Notes: generated by a model not told the origin, from the sequence alone. A DNA stretch of 37,757 nucleotides from Variovorax sp. KBW07 (GCF_003852515.1 NZ_QAJK01000028.1:1-37757), one strand, 5' to 3'. Counted from the stretch's first letter, positions 7,961 through 17,035 are shown. Program-made: numbers and translations.

Positions 7961-9229
7961 ATGACCACCAACAGCCAGCTCCATACCCGCCGCCTTGCCG
8001 CCACGCCCCGCGGCGTGGGCGTGATGTGCGACTTCTTTGCCCAGCGCGCCGAGAACGCGAGCCTGTGGGACGTGGAAGGCCGCGAGTTCATCGACTTCGC
8101 CGCCGGCATCGCGGTGCTCAACACCGGCCACCGCCACCCGCGCTTGGTCGCGGCCATCGCGGCGCAACTGCAGCAGTTCACGCACACGGCCTACCAGATC
8201 GTTCCGTACGAAAGCGTGGTGTCGTTGGCCGAGCGCCTGAATGCGCTGGTGCCGATCTCCGGCCCGGTAAAGACGGCCTTCTTCACCACTGGTGCCGAGG
8301 CGCTCGAAAACGCCGTGAAGATCGCCCGCGCCCACACCGGCCGCGCCGGCGTCATCACCTTCGGCGGCGGCTTCCATGGCCGCACGCTCATGGCGCTGGC
8401 CATGACCGGCAAGGTCGCGCCGTACAAGCTGGGCTTCGGGCCGTTTCCGGCCGACGTGTTCCACGTGCCGTTCCCCGCGGCGTCGCAGGGCGTGAGCGCG
8501 GCCGATTCGCTCGTGGCCATCGCGCAGCTCTTCAAGACCGACATCGATCCGAAGCGCGTGGCCGCGATCGTCATCGAGCCGGTGCAGGGCGAGGGCGGCT
8601 TCAACGTCGCGCCGACGGAGCTGATGCAGGGCCTGCGCGCGCTGTGCGATGCGCACGGCATCGTGCTGGTGGCCGACGAGGTGCAGACCGGCTTTGCGCG
8701 CACCGGCAAGCTGTTTTCCATGCAGCACCACGGCGTGGAGCCCGACCTCATCACCATGGCCAAGAGCCTGGCGGGCGGCATGCCGCTGTCGGCCGTTTCG
8801 GGCCGCGCCGAGATCATGGACGCCCCCGCGCCCGGCGGCCTCGGTGGCACCTACGCGGGCAATCCGCTGGCGGTGGCTTCCGCGCTGGCCGTGCTCGACG
8901 TGATCGAGGACGAGAAGCTGTGCGAACGCGCTGTCGCGCTCGGCGACCGGCTGGTGCGGCAGCTGCTGAAGGCGAAGGAAAGCAACCCCGCCATCGCCGA
9001 CGTGCGCGCGCAGGGTTCGATGGTCGCCGTCGAGCTGCGCAACGCCGCCACCGGCGAGCCCGATGCCGAAGCCGTGCGCCGCGTGCAGGCCCACGCGCTG
9101 GCACAGGGCCTGCTGCTGCTGAGCTGCGGCATGCATGGCAACGTCATCCGCTTCCTGTACCCGCTGACCATTCCCGATGCGCTGTTCGACCGCGCGCTGG
9201 CCATCATCGATGGAGCACTGGCCGCATGA
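7961..9229 (+). CDS. gabT: 4-aminobutyrate aminotransferase
   Basis: PLP-dependent class-III aminotransferase that moves the amino group of 4-aminobutyrate to 2-oxoglutarate, giving succinate semialdehyde and glutamate. The 422-residue length is normal. Visible are the substrate-side region GIAVLNTGHRHPRL, FTTGAEALENAVKIAR (phosphate binding), VIEPVQGEGGF, the PLP-ring aspartate in VADEVQTGFARTG, and the Schiff-base lysine in TMAKSLAGGMPL near residue 270. The start ATG gives MTTNSQLHTRRL, the normal family N-terminus; no strong ribosome-binding site precedes it. Its stop overlaps the gabD ATG by four bases. With gabD and the divergent MocR-type gene it forms a GABA-use unit. A 5-aminovalerate substrate is possible, as many such enzymes accept both. 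Confidence 0.92.
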   Translation: MTTNSQLHTRRLAATPRGVGVMCDFFAQRAENASLWDVEGREFIDFAAGIAVLNTGHRHPRLVAAIAAQLQQFTHTAYQIVPYESVVSLAERLNALVPISGPVKTAFFTTGAEALENAVKIARAHTGRAGVITFGGGFHGRTLMALAMTGKVAPYKLGFGPFPADVFHVPFPAASQGVSAADSLVAIAQLFKTDIDPKRVAAIVIEPVQGEGGFNVAPTELMQGLRALCDAHGIVLVADEVQTGFARTGKLFSMQHHGVEPDLITMAKSLAGGMPLSAVSGRAEIMDAPAPGGLGGTYAGNPLAVASALAVLDVIEDEKLCERAVALGDRLVRQLLKAKESNPAIADVRAQGSMVAVELRNAATGEPDAEAVRRVQAHALAQGLLLLSCGMHGNVIRFLYPLTIPDALFDRALAIIDGALAA

Positions 9230-10719
9230 ACGCCGCAACTGCCACATCCGCCACATCCGCCACTTCCAGCACCGGCCTGTCCCGCGCCGACCTGCTCAAG
9301 GGCGCCTGCCTCATCGACGGCGAATGGCGCGCGGCCGACGACGGCGCGGTGCTCGCCGTGCACGACCCCGCGACGGGCCGGCACATCGTCGACGTGCCCC
9401 GCATGGGCCGCGCCGAAACCGAGCGCGCCATTGCCGGCGCCGCCGCCGCGTTGCCCGCATGGCGCGCACGCACGGCCCGCGAGCGGGCGCAGGTGCTGCG
9501 CCGCTGGGCCGGCCTGATGCTCGCGCACCAGGAAGACCTGGCACGCCTCATGACGATGGAGCAGGGCAAGCCGCTGGCCGAGGCGCGCGGCGAGATCGCC
9601 TATGCGGCGTCGTTCATCGAATGGTTCTCCGAGGAAGCCACGCGCGTCGACGGCGAGGTGCTGCAGCCGCAGCGCGCGGGGCAGCGCATGGTGGTGCTCA
9701 GGCAGCCCATCGGCGTGTGCGCCGCCATCACGCCCTGGAATTTTCCGGCCGCGATGATCACGCGAAAGGTCGGCCCCGCGCTGGCCGCCGGCTGCACCAT
9801 CGTCGTGAAGCCGGCCGAGCTGACGCCGCTCAGCGCCTTCGCGCTGGGCGTGCTCGCGCAAGAGGCGGGCCTGCCGCCCGGCGTGCTGCAGATCGTGACC
9901 GGCGACGCACCCGCCATCGGTGCCGCGCTGTGCGAAAGCGACACCGTGCGCAAGCTCAGCTTCACCGGCTCCACCGGCGTCGGCCGCCTGCTGATGCAGC
10001 AGTGCGCGCCGACCATCAAGAAGCTGTCGCTGGAGCTTGGCGGCAATGCGCCGCTGATCGTGTTCGACGACGCCGACCTCGACCGTGCGGTGGAAGGCAT
10101 CGTCGCGTCCAAGTTCCGAAATGCCGGCCAGACCTGCGTGTGCGCCAACCGCATCTACGTGCAGTCGGGCATCTACGACGCGCTGGCGGCGCGCCTCGTG
10201 ACGGCGGTCGAGGCCATGCGCGTCGGCAACGGCCTGGAGCCCGGCGTGGTGCAGGGCCCGTTGATCGACGCGCGCGCGGTCGCCAAGGTGCGCCAGCACA
10301 TCGACGATGCGCTGGGGCAGGGCGCGACGCTGCGCACCGGCGGCAAGCCGCATGCGCTGGGCGGCACCTTCTTCGAGCCCACGGTGCTGACCGGCGTGAC
10401 GCAGGCCATGCGCGTGGCCGGCGAGGAAACCTTCGGCCCGCTGGCGCCGCTGTTCCGCTTCGAGACCGAGGAAGAAGCCATCGCCATGGCGAACGACACG
10501 GTCTTCGGCCTCGCGGCCTATGTGTTCACCGAAGACCGCCGCCGCATCTGGCGCGTGGGCGAGCAGCTCGAAACCGGCATGGTGGGCATCAACACCGGCC
10601 TGATCTCCAACGAGGTCGCGCCCTTCGGCGGCGTGAAGCAATCGGGGCTGGGGCGCGAGGGGTCGCGCCATGGCATCGAAGAGTACCTGGAGCTCAAGTA
10701 CCTCTGCCTTCAGGACTGA
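9226..10719 (+). CDS. gabD: NAD(P)-dependent succinate-semialdehyde dehydrogenase
   Basis: Oxidises succinate semialdehyde to succinate, the second step after GabT, feeding the TCA cycle. The 497-residue aldehyde dehydrogenase has the family landmarks: TPWNFPAAMITRKVGPALAAG (nucleotide-binding region), FTGSTGVGR, the general-base glutamate in LELGGNAPLIVF, and the catalytic cysteine in NAGQTCVCANR near residue 305. The C-terminal signature PFGGVKQSGLGREG is also present. The ATG at 9226 overlaps the gabT stop (ATGA). The first 20 residues are a low-complexity Ala/Thr/Ser stretch from a small cacatccgc DNA repeat, longer than usual in the family. Glutarate semialdehyde is a possible second substrate. 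Confidence 0.93.
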   Translation: MNAATATSATSATSSTGLSRADLLKGACLIDGEWRAADDGAVLAVHDPATGRHIVDVPRMGRAETERAIAGAAAALPAWRARTARERAQVLRRWAGLMLAHQEDLARLMTMEQGKPLAEARGEIAYAASFIEWFSEEATRVDGEVLQPQRAGQRMVVLRQPIGVCAAITPWNFPAAMITRKVGPALAAGCTIVVKPAELTPLSAFALGVLAQEAGLPPGVLQIVTGDAPAIGAALCESDTVRKLSFTGSTGVGRLLMQQCAPTIKKLSLELGGNAPLIVFDDADLDRAVEGIVASKFRNAGQTCVCANRIYVQSGIYDALAARLVTAVEAMRVGNGLEPGVVQGPLIDARAVAKVRQHIDDALGQGATLRTGGKPHALGGTFFEPTVLTGVTQAMRVAGEETFGPLAPLFRFETEEEAIAMANDTVFGLAAYVFTEDRRRIWRVGEQLETGMVGINTGLISNEVAPFGGVKQSGLGREGSRHGIEEYLELKYLCLQD

Positions 10720-10735
10720 AGCGAGAGGGCTGAAG

Positions 10736-10757
10736 AGCGCGCCCTACGGGTGGCGCT
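10736..10757. terminator. Possible bidirectional hairpin between gabD and cadR
   Basis: AGCGC at 10736-10740 and GCGCT at 10753-10757 pair, with an inner CCC/GGG and a tac loop. It sits between two convergent genes and overlaps the last codons of cadR. No clear U-tract follows on either strand, so the terminator reading is weak. Confidence 0.3.
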
Positions 10758-11214
10758 TGCCCGGCGCGTGCAGCGAGCCATGCACGTGGCCCGCGTGCTG
10801 GCCGAAGGTTTCCGGTGCCAGCGCGGCCGTGTCCAGCTCCTGCAGGATGCCGCAGTTGTGCGCCGACTCCGGTCCGCCGCACTGCAGGCGCAACGCCTTG
10901 AGCTGCTTCTCCAGTGTCCTGAGCTCGGCGATGCGCGTGGCCACGTGGCCGATATGGTCGTCCAGCAACTGGTTGACCTCGCCGCAATCGTCTTGCGGCG
11001 CATCGCGGAATTTCAGCAGGCTGCGAATTTCGTCCAGCGTCATGTCCAGCGAGCGGCAACGCCGGATGAAGCCCAGGCGCTGGGCATGCTCGTCGTCGTA
11101 GATGCGGTAGTTGCCGTCGGTGCGCGCGGGCTCGGGCAGCAACTGCTCGCGCTCGTAGTACCGGATGGTTTCGACAGGCGTGTTCGCGACCTTGGCCAGT
11201 TCTCCGATTTTCAT
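10744..11214 (-). CDS. cadR: Cd(II)/Pb(II)-responsive MerR-family regulator CadR
   Basis: Cytosolic metal sensor that distorts its operator to switch on the divergent efflux ATPase gene. The 156-residue protein starts MKIGELAKVANTPVETIRYY, the MerR helix-turn-helix and wing (residues 1-70), followed by the dimerisation helix. The three cysteines used by CadR/PbrR proteins are present: one in DDCGEV near residue 77, and the C-terminal pair in LQCGGPESAHNCG near 112 and 120. A His-containing tail (HAGHVHGSLH) matches the extra metal site of CadR rather than PbrR. It is divergent from the P-type ATPase gene with only 71 bp between starts, which holds the expected operator. Cd/Zn/Pb responsiveness is from family knowledge. 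Confidence 0.92.
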   Translation of the reverse strand: MKIGELAKVANTPVETIRYYEREQLLPEPARTDGNYRIYDDEHAQRLGFIRRCRSLDMTLDEIRSLLKFRDAPQDDCGEVNQLLDDHIGHVATRIAELRTLEKQLKALRLQCGGPESAHNCGILQELDTAALAPETFGQHAGHVHGSLHAPGKRHP

Positions 11215-11247
11215 GATGCGGCAACTGAAGAAGTTGGAAATCAGCGT

Positions 11248-11278
11248 TTGACTCTACACCTGCTTCAGGGTTTCCAAT
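11248..11278 (+). promoter_or_regulatory. MerR-type promoter/operator for the cadA-like gene
   Basis: A -35 TTGACT (11248-11253) and a -10 TCCAAT (11273-11278) are separated by 19 bp, the overlong spacing typical of MerR-family promoters. The spacer region carries an imperfect dyad, actctac at its left end and tcagggt at its right, resembling CadR/PbrR operators. The -10 ends only 7 bp before the ATPase start codon, so transcription is predicted to start almost at the ATG. Confidence 0.65.
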
Positions 11279-11285
11279 CGATGCC

Positions 11286-13673
<2,388 letters not shown>

Positions 13674-13678
13674 ACGCG

Positions 13679-13921
13679 CTACGTATCGCTTCTCGTTGAG
13701 GGGCCGGAGGGCGTGTGGCGCGCTTCAAGGACGGCGGCGATGCGCTCGAGGTTGGCGTTCATGCGCCGCGTCTCGGCGATGTGGTCTGTCAGGTAGTTGC
13801 GCACTTCCTCGAAGTACTGGCCTTGCTTGAGGCCGCCGCTGCGGCGCATGAAAAAGATCCAGACGCCGATGAGCAGCAGCATGGGCGCCCAGCTGATCAC
13901 GAGTTCTACAAAAGTCCGCAT
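13679..13921 (-). CDS. Small membrane-anchored protein resembling the FtsH transmembrane segment
   Basis: An 80-residue protein with one N-terminal membrane helix, SWAPMLLLIGVWIFFMRRS. This closely resembles the second transmembrane segment of the FtsH protease, including the LLLIGVWIFFMR core. The ATPase and protease domains are absent. The rest is a charged, probably helical region (EEVRNYLTDHIAETRRMNANLERIAAVLE) that could form a coiled coil. The start has a good ribosome-binding site (CGGGGAAGAACATG on the minus strand). It lies 66 bp downstream of cysS on the same strand and ends 5 bp from the convergent cadA stop. Function is unknown. It may be a stand-alone family common in related bacteria, and the FtsH likeness may reflect either descent or convergence. 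Confidence 0.7.
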   Translation of the reverse strand: MRTFVELVISWAPMLLLIGVWIFFMRRSGGLKQGQYFEEVRNYLTDHIAETRRMNANLERIAAVLEARHTPSGPSTRSDT

Positions 13922-13987
13922 GTTCTTCCCCGAGAGTGAGACGTGATGAAAAAAGGAAACGGCGCAGGTTAGTGCATCGAACAGAAG

Positions 13988-15376
13988 CTACTTCTCGCAC
14001 CGGCGCCACCGCTGCCTGTCGGCGCTGTCCTCGACCTGCCAGCCCCGATGGCGCAATGCATCCCTGAGGCGGTCGGCTTCCGCCCAGTCCCGCGCGGCGC
14101 GCGCTGCCTCGCGTGACGCGAGCAGGGCGGCGATGTCGGCCGGTAGTTCCTGTTCGATCGGCCGCCAATCGGCCAGCCGCAACCCCAGCACCGTGTCGAA
14201 ACGGTCGACCGTGGCGCGCCGGACCGCTGGCGGTACATCGCTTCGCACCAGCTCCCACAACAGCGCCAGCGCGCGCGGCACGTTGAGGTCTTGATCCACC
14301 TCGGCGTTGAAGCGGCGCACGAAGTCCTCGTGCGGCGCGCCGCCATCGGGCCAGCCCGCGTAGGCCTTGCGCAGGCGGTCCAGCGCGGACTGAGCCGCGC
14401 TGATGGCCTCTTCGGTGAAGCGCAGCGTGCTCCGGTAGTGCGCGGTCAGGCACAGGTAGCGGTAGGCCAGCGGATCGATGCCCTGGTCGATGAGGGTCTG
14501 CAGGCGCATGAAGTCGCCGTCCGCCTTGGTCATTTTCCTGTCGTCCAGCGTGAGGAAGTGGCCGTGCATCCAGAAGTTGGCGAGCCGCGTGCCGTGGCAT
14601 GCCTGCGTTTGCGCGATCTCGTTGCTGTGGTGCACGCCGACGTGGTCTTCGCCACCGCAGTGAATGTCGAACCACGGGCCCAGGTACTTGGCGGACATGG
14701 CCGAGCATTCGATGTGCCAGCCGGGGAAGCCCCGGCCCCAGGGACTGTCCCATTCCATCTGCCGCTGCGAGGCGGCGGGATCGGTCGGGCTGAATTTCCA
14801 GAGCGCGAAATCGCAGGCATCGCGTTTCTCGCCCATCGCCACGCGCGCTCCGGCGCGCAGGCCCGCGCGGTCGAGCCGGGCCAGGTGTCCGTAGTCGTCT
14901 TGCCGGGTGGTGTCGAAATACAGGCCGTCGGAGGTCTGGTAGGTGTAGCCGTTGCGCTGCAACGCGGCAATGAACTCCAACTGCTCGGGAATGTGGTCGG
15001 TGGCGCGCGGCCAGGCCGTGGGCTCCAGCAGGTTCAGCGCGCGCCAGTCGGCCTGGAAAGCTTCTGTGTAGTGGGCCGCGATGGCCCAGGCGGACTGGCC
15101 GGTGCGCCGGCTGCCTTTTTCCATCTTGTCTTCGCCCTCGTCGGCGTCCGAGACCAGGTGCCCGACATCGGTGATGTTGACGACGTGCCGAACCTCGTAG
15201 CCGTTGCGCTCCAGCACGCGGCGCAGCACGTCTTCGAACACGTAGGTCCGCAGGTTGCCGATGTGCGCGTAGTCGTACACCGTGGGGCCGCAGCAGTACA
15301 GGCCCACGTGGCTGGGCTGCAAGGGAGCGAAGGGGCGCACGGAGCGCGACCAGGTGTCGTACAGGGCAAGGGGCAT
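13988..15376 (-). CDS. cysS: Cysteine-tRNA ligase (cysteinyl-tRNA synthetase), divergent type
   Basis: Class-I aminoacyl-tRNA synthetase charging tRNA-Cys, 462 residues. The zinc/active-site cysteine is in YCCGPTVYDYAHIGN near residue 30. The family HIGH motif is HIGN here. The zinc ligands continue in GWHIECSAMS and HCGGEDHVGVHHSNEIAQ, and the KMSKS loop reads KMTKADGDF. The C-terminal helical anticodon-binding region is present but short. I chose the ATG at 15376, which has a GAGGA ribosome-binding site and is where homology starts; an in-frame extension to 15520 runs through the attenuator and is not coding. The sequence looks unlike the usual proteobacterial CysRS (HIGHARM, KMSKSLGNF), so it may be a second copy or a transferred gene. 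An apparent cysteine-responsive leader precedes it. Confidence 0.88.
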   Translation of the reverse strand: MPLALYDTWSRSVRPFAPLQPSHVGLYCCGPTVYDYAHIGNLRTYVFEDVLRRVLERNGYEVRHVVNITDVGHLVSDADEGEDKMEKGSRRTGQSAWAIAAHYTEAFQADWRALNLLEPTAWPRATDHIPEQLEFIAALQRNGYTYQTSDGLYFDTTRQDDYGHLARLDRAGLRAGARVAMGEKRDACDFALWKFSPTDPAASQRQMEWDSPWGRGFPGWHIECSAMSAKYLGPWFDIHCGGEDHVGVHHSNEIAQTQACHGTRLANFWMHGHFLTLDDRKMTKADGDFMRLQTLIDQGIDPLAYRYLCLTAHYRSTLRFTEEAISAAQSALDRLRKAYAGWPDGGAPHEDFVRRFNAEVDQDLNVPRALALLWELVRSDVPPAVRRATVDRFDTVLGLRLADWRPIEQELPADIAALLASREAARAARDWAEADRLRDALRHRGWQVEDSADRQRWRRCEK

Positions 15377-15411
15377 GCGAGCTTTCCTCGGTGAAGAAAC
15401 AAACGAAGGGC

Positions 15412-15445
15412 AAAGAAAAAGCCACCGGTCTTTCAACGGGTGGCC
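15412..15445 (-). terminator. Rho-independent terminator (attenuator) upstream of cysS
   Basis: On the minus strand GCCACC (15444-15439) and GGTGGC (15426-15421) form a 6-bp GC-rich stem with a G-U pair at its base and a 12-nt loop. It is followed at once by TTTTTCTTT (15420-15412). It lies 35 nt before the cysS start codon with no other minus-strand gene upstream. Its natural reading is therefore premature termination in the cysS leader rather than the end of another gene. Confidence 0.75.
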
Positions 15446-15496
15446 ATCGGGGAATGCGAACGCGGTGCAGGCGCTAGCCGCAGGCTCCCCCAGGCC
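15442..15496 (-). promoter_or_regulatory. Antiterminator hairpin of the cysS leader
   Basis: On the minus strand GGCC (15496-15493) plus GGGGGA (15491-15486) can pair with TTCCCC (15454-15449) plus GGCC (15445-15442), leaving a small internal loop. This gives ten base pairs, one of them G-U. The 3' arm uses three bases (15444-15442) of the terminator stem, so the two structures exclude each other. The 5' arm lies inside the last codons of the leader peptide, just after the Cys-Cys pair, where a stalled ribosome would leave it free. Confidence 0.6.
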
Positions 15497-15560
15497 GGCC
15501 GTGACAGCATGCGCGGGCAAGCAGCGAAGGCAGGAGCATCGAAGAAACGGGGGCGACCAT
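15474..15560 (-). CDS. Cysteine-containing leader peptide of cysS (28 aa, too short for standard calling)
   Basis: An ATG at 15560 opens a 28-residue frame ending at TAG (15476-15474). The C-terminal part reads RACCHGRPGGACG, with a tandem Cys-Cys pair (codons TGC TGT) and a third Cys two codons before the stop. Cysteine is normally rare, and TGT is a poor codon in such a GC-rich genome. No ribosome-binding site precedes it, but a promoter -10 ends 7 bp upstream, so translation of a leaderless RNA is likely. It is in a different frame from cysS and is followed by alternative antiterminator and terminator hairpins. A second ATG at codon 8 is an alternative start. Expected role: ribosome stalling at Cys codons when Cys-tRNA is scarce lets transcription enter cysS. 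Confidence 0.7.
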   Translation of the reverse strand: MVAPVSSMLLPSLLARACCHGRPGGACG

Positions 15561-15567
15561 GTGAACG

Positions 15568-15596
15568 ATGCTAGCGCCGGGCCCGTGATCGGTCAA
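15568..15596 (-). promoter_or_regulatory. Sigma70-type promoter for the cysS leader
   Basis: On the minus strand TTGACC (15596-15591) and TAGCAT (15573-15568) are spaced by exactly 17 bp. The predicted start point is at or one base before the leader-peptide ATG at 15560. This places the start of transcription exactly where a leaderless attenuator peptide needs it. Confidence 0.65.
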
Positions 15597-15604
15597 ACGC
15601 AAGG

Positions 15605-15620
15605 CGCGGCAATTGCCGCG
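15605..15620. promoter_or_regulatory. Perfect 16-bp palindrome upstream of the cysS promoter
   Basis: CGCGGCAATTGCCGCG is fully self-complementary and lies 8 bp upstream of the cysS -35 element, and about 105 bp before the divergent antiporter start. A two-fold site in this place is a plausible operator for a dimeric regulator of either gene; no regulator can be named. Confidence 0.5.
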
Positions 15621-15659
15621 GCATTAACCGCGGCATTTATCGCGGCATTTATCGCGGGC
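15616..15659. repeat. 12-bp tandem repeat, about 3.7 copies
   Basis: Units ccgcggcattaa (15616-15627), ccgcggcattta (15628-15639), tcgcggcattta (15640-15651) and a partial tcgcgggc (15652-15659) follow without gaps. The first unit overlaps the 16-bp palindrome. If translated in the antiporter frame it would give an Ala/Phe-rich stretch, but that lies upstream of the likely start. The repeat may be variable in copy number. Confidence 0.8.
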
Positions 15660-15725
15660 CGAACTAACATTGCCGCCGCACGCCTTCTTTCTTTCCTGCT
15701 TTCCCTTGCCCAAGCGATCCGTTCC

Positions 15726-16994
15726 ATGTCCGCCACGTCACTGCTGCTTCAACTGATCGTCATCCTCACGACCGCGCGCGTCTGCGGCTGGGTCCTGCGC
15801 CATGTGGGGCAGCCCTCGGTGGTGGGTGAAATGGCGGCGGGCCTGATGCTGGGCCCGGTGGTCATGGGCGCGCTGTTTCCGTCGCTGCACGCGCAGCTGT
15901 TTTCCAAGGAGTCGCTGCAGGGCCTGTCTTCGCTGTCGACGCTGGGGCTGGTGCTGTTCATGTTCGTGGTCGGGCTGGAGCTGCGCGCCACCAAGAGCAT
16001 GCGCGAGCAGTTGCGCTCCGCCGGCTACGTGGGCGTGCTGAGCGTGGTCGTGCCGCTGGCGCTGGGCATCGCGATTTCTCCCACGCTGTACCCGGTGCTG
16101 GCGCCCAAGGGCGTGAGCTTCTGGCCATTCGCGCTGTTCATGGCGGCCGCGCTGTCGATCACGGCGTTTCCGGTGATGGCGCGCATCCTGAAGGACCGCG
16201 GCATGACGCGCACGCCCTTCGGCCAGCTGTCGCTGGGCGCGGCGGCGGTGGTCGACGTGTTCGCGTGGATTTTGCTGGCCTTCGTGGTCGCGCTGGTCGG
16301 TGCCGGCGAGGGCTACACCGGCCTGCTCAAGACCACGGTCGGCATGGCGGTGGTGCTGTGCGCGCTGTTCTTCGGACTGAAGCCGGCCTTTGCCTGGCTG
16401 CTGCGCGTGAAGGCGCCCGATGGCGAGCCATCGACCACGGTGATGGCCGCGCTGATGATCGGGCTGCTGGCCTGCGCGCTGGTCACCGAGTGGCTGCACC
16501 TGCACGCGGTGTTCGGTGCGTTCCTGTTCGGTGCCTGCCTGCCGCGCGACGACCGGCTGCTGAAGTCGCTGACCGAGCGCATCGAGCCCATTTCCATCGT
16601 CGTGCTGATGCCGCTGTTCTTTGCGCTGGCGGGGCTGGGCACCACGTCGAACGCCTTCGTGGGTGCGAGCATGGGTGCGATGCTGCTGATCGTGGGCGTT
16701 GCCACGGTCGGCAAGATCGTCGGCGGCGCGGTCGGCGCCCGCATGGCCGGCTACGGCTGGCGCGACAGCCTGGCCACGGGCTCGCTGATGAATGCGCGCG
16801 GCCTGATGGAGCTGATCGTCATGAAGATCGGACTGGACGCCGGCCTGATCGGCCCGGAGCTCTTCACGATGCTGCTGGTGATGGCGCTGGCGACCACCGC
16901 AATGACGGGGCCGTTGATCAACCTGTTCATCGGCCGCAAGGCGCCGGTTGCCGATGCCGGCGACAGTGAGTCGCGCGCCCACGCCAAGCCCTGA
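15726..16994 (+). CDS. CPA2-family cation/proton antiporter
   Basis: Inner-membrane Na+/K+:H+ antiporter of the KefB/CPA2 class, 422 residues with about a dozen hydrophobic segments. Characteristic stretches are VVGEMAAGLMLGPVVMG near residue 35, LFMFVVGLELR near 85, and ITAFPVMARILKDRGM near 145. SLGAAAVVDVFAWILLAFV near 170 carries the conserved Asp. NARGLMELIVMKIGLDAGLI near 355-375 is also present. It lacks the C-terminal RCK/TrkA-N domain of KefB/KefC, so glutathione-gated control of the Kef type is unlikely. I chose the ATG at 15726; upstream in-frame codons cross the tandem repeat and the cysS leader. It is convergent with the sensor-kinase gene. Which cation it moves is unknown. Confidence 0.88.
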   Translation: MSATSLLLQLIVILTTARVCGWVLRHVGQPSVVGEMAAGLMLGPVVMGALFPSLHAQLFSKESLQGLSSLSTLGLVLFMFVVGLELRATKSMREQLRSAGYVGVLSVVVPLALGIAISPTLYPVLAPKGVSFWPFALFMAAALSITAFPVMARILKDRGMTRTPFGQLSLGAAAVVDVFAWILLAFVVALVGAGEGYTGLLKTTVGMAVVLCALFFGLKPAFAWLLRVKAPDGEPSTTVMAALMIGLLACALVTEWLHLHAVFGAFLFGACLPRDDRLLKSLTERIEPISIVVLMPLFFALAGLGTTSNAFVGASMGAMLLIVGVATVGKIVGGAVGARMAGYGWRDSLATGSLMNARGLMELIVMKIGLDAGLIGPELFTMLLVMALATTAMTGPLINLFIGRKAPVADAGDSESRAHAKP

Positions 16995-17012
16995 CGGGCC
17001 AGCCCCTTTTTT
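16988..17012 (+). terminator. Weak terminator after the antiporter gene
   Basis: GCCC (16988-16991) and GGGC (16996-16999) can form a 4-bp hairpin overlapping the stop codon, and a run of six T (17007-17012) follows after seven bases. The stem is short and the spacing to the T-run is not ideal. Confidence 0.3.
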
Positions 17013-17035
17013 CGCGACCTCCTGCCTTGCGGCCT

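Larger units (their letters stand above)
15377..15725. other. Intergenic region between cysS and the antiporter gene
   Basis: This 349-bp gap between divergent genes holds, from left to right, the cysS ribosome-binding site, the terminator, antiterminator, leader peptide and promoter on the minus strand. A 16-bp palindrome and a 12-bp tandem repeat follow. The final 65 bp up to the antiporter ATG show no clear promoter or ribosome-binding site. Confidence 0.7.

Noticed and set aside
7864-9225. N-terminal extension of the gabD frame across all of gabT
   Set aside because: That part is the shifted frame of gabT. GabD begins at the ATG at 9226 that overlaps the gabT stop.
15445-15480. T-box riboswitch upstream of cysS
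   Set aside because: An ACCGCG string is present near 15461-15466 on the minus strand, but the UGGN bulge sequence and the long stem I are missing, and the region is translated leader plus antiterminator instead.
15377-15520. 48-residue N-terminal extension of cysteinyl-tRNA synthetase
   Set aside because: It runs through the terminator hairpin and lacks homology; the ATG at 15376 has a good ribosome-binding site and begins the conserved protein.
15474-15579. 9-bp inverted repeat GGCGCTAGC/GCTAGCGCC as a leader hairpin
   Set aside because: Its upstream half lies in the promoter -10 region and would not be transcribed if the RNA starts at the leader ATG, so it cannot fold in the message.
15616-15659. 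CRISPR-like repeat
   Set aside because: Units are only 12 bp and directly adjacent with no spacers.
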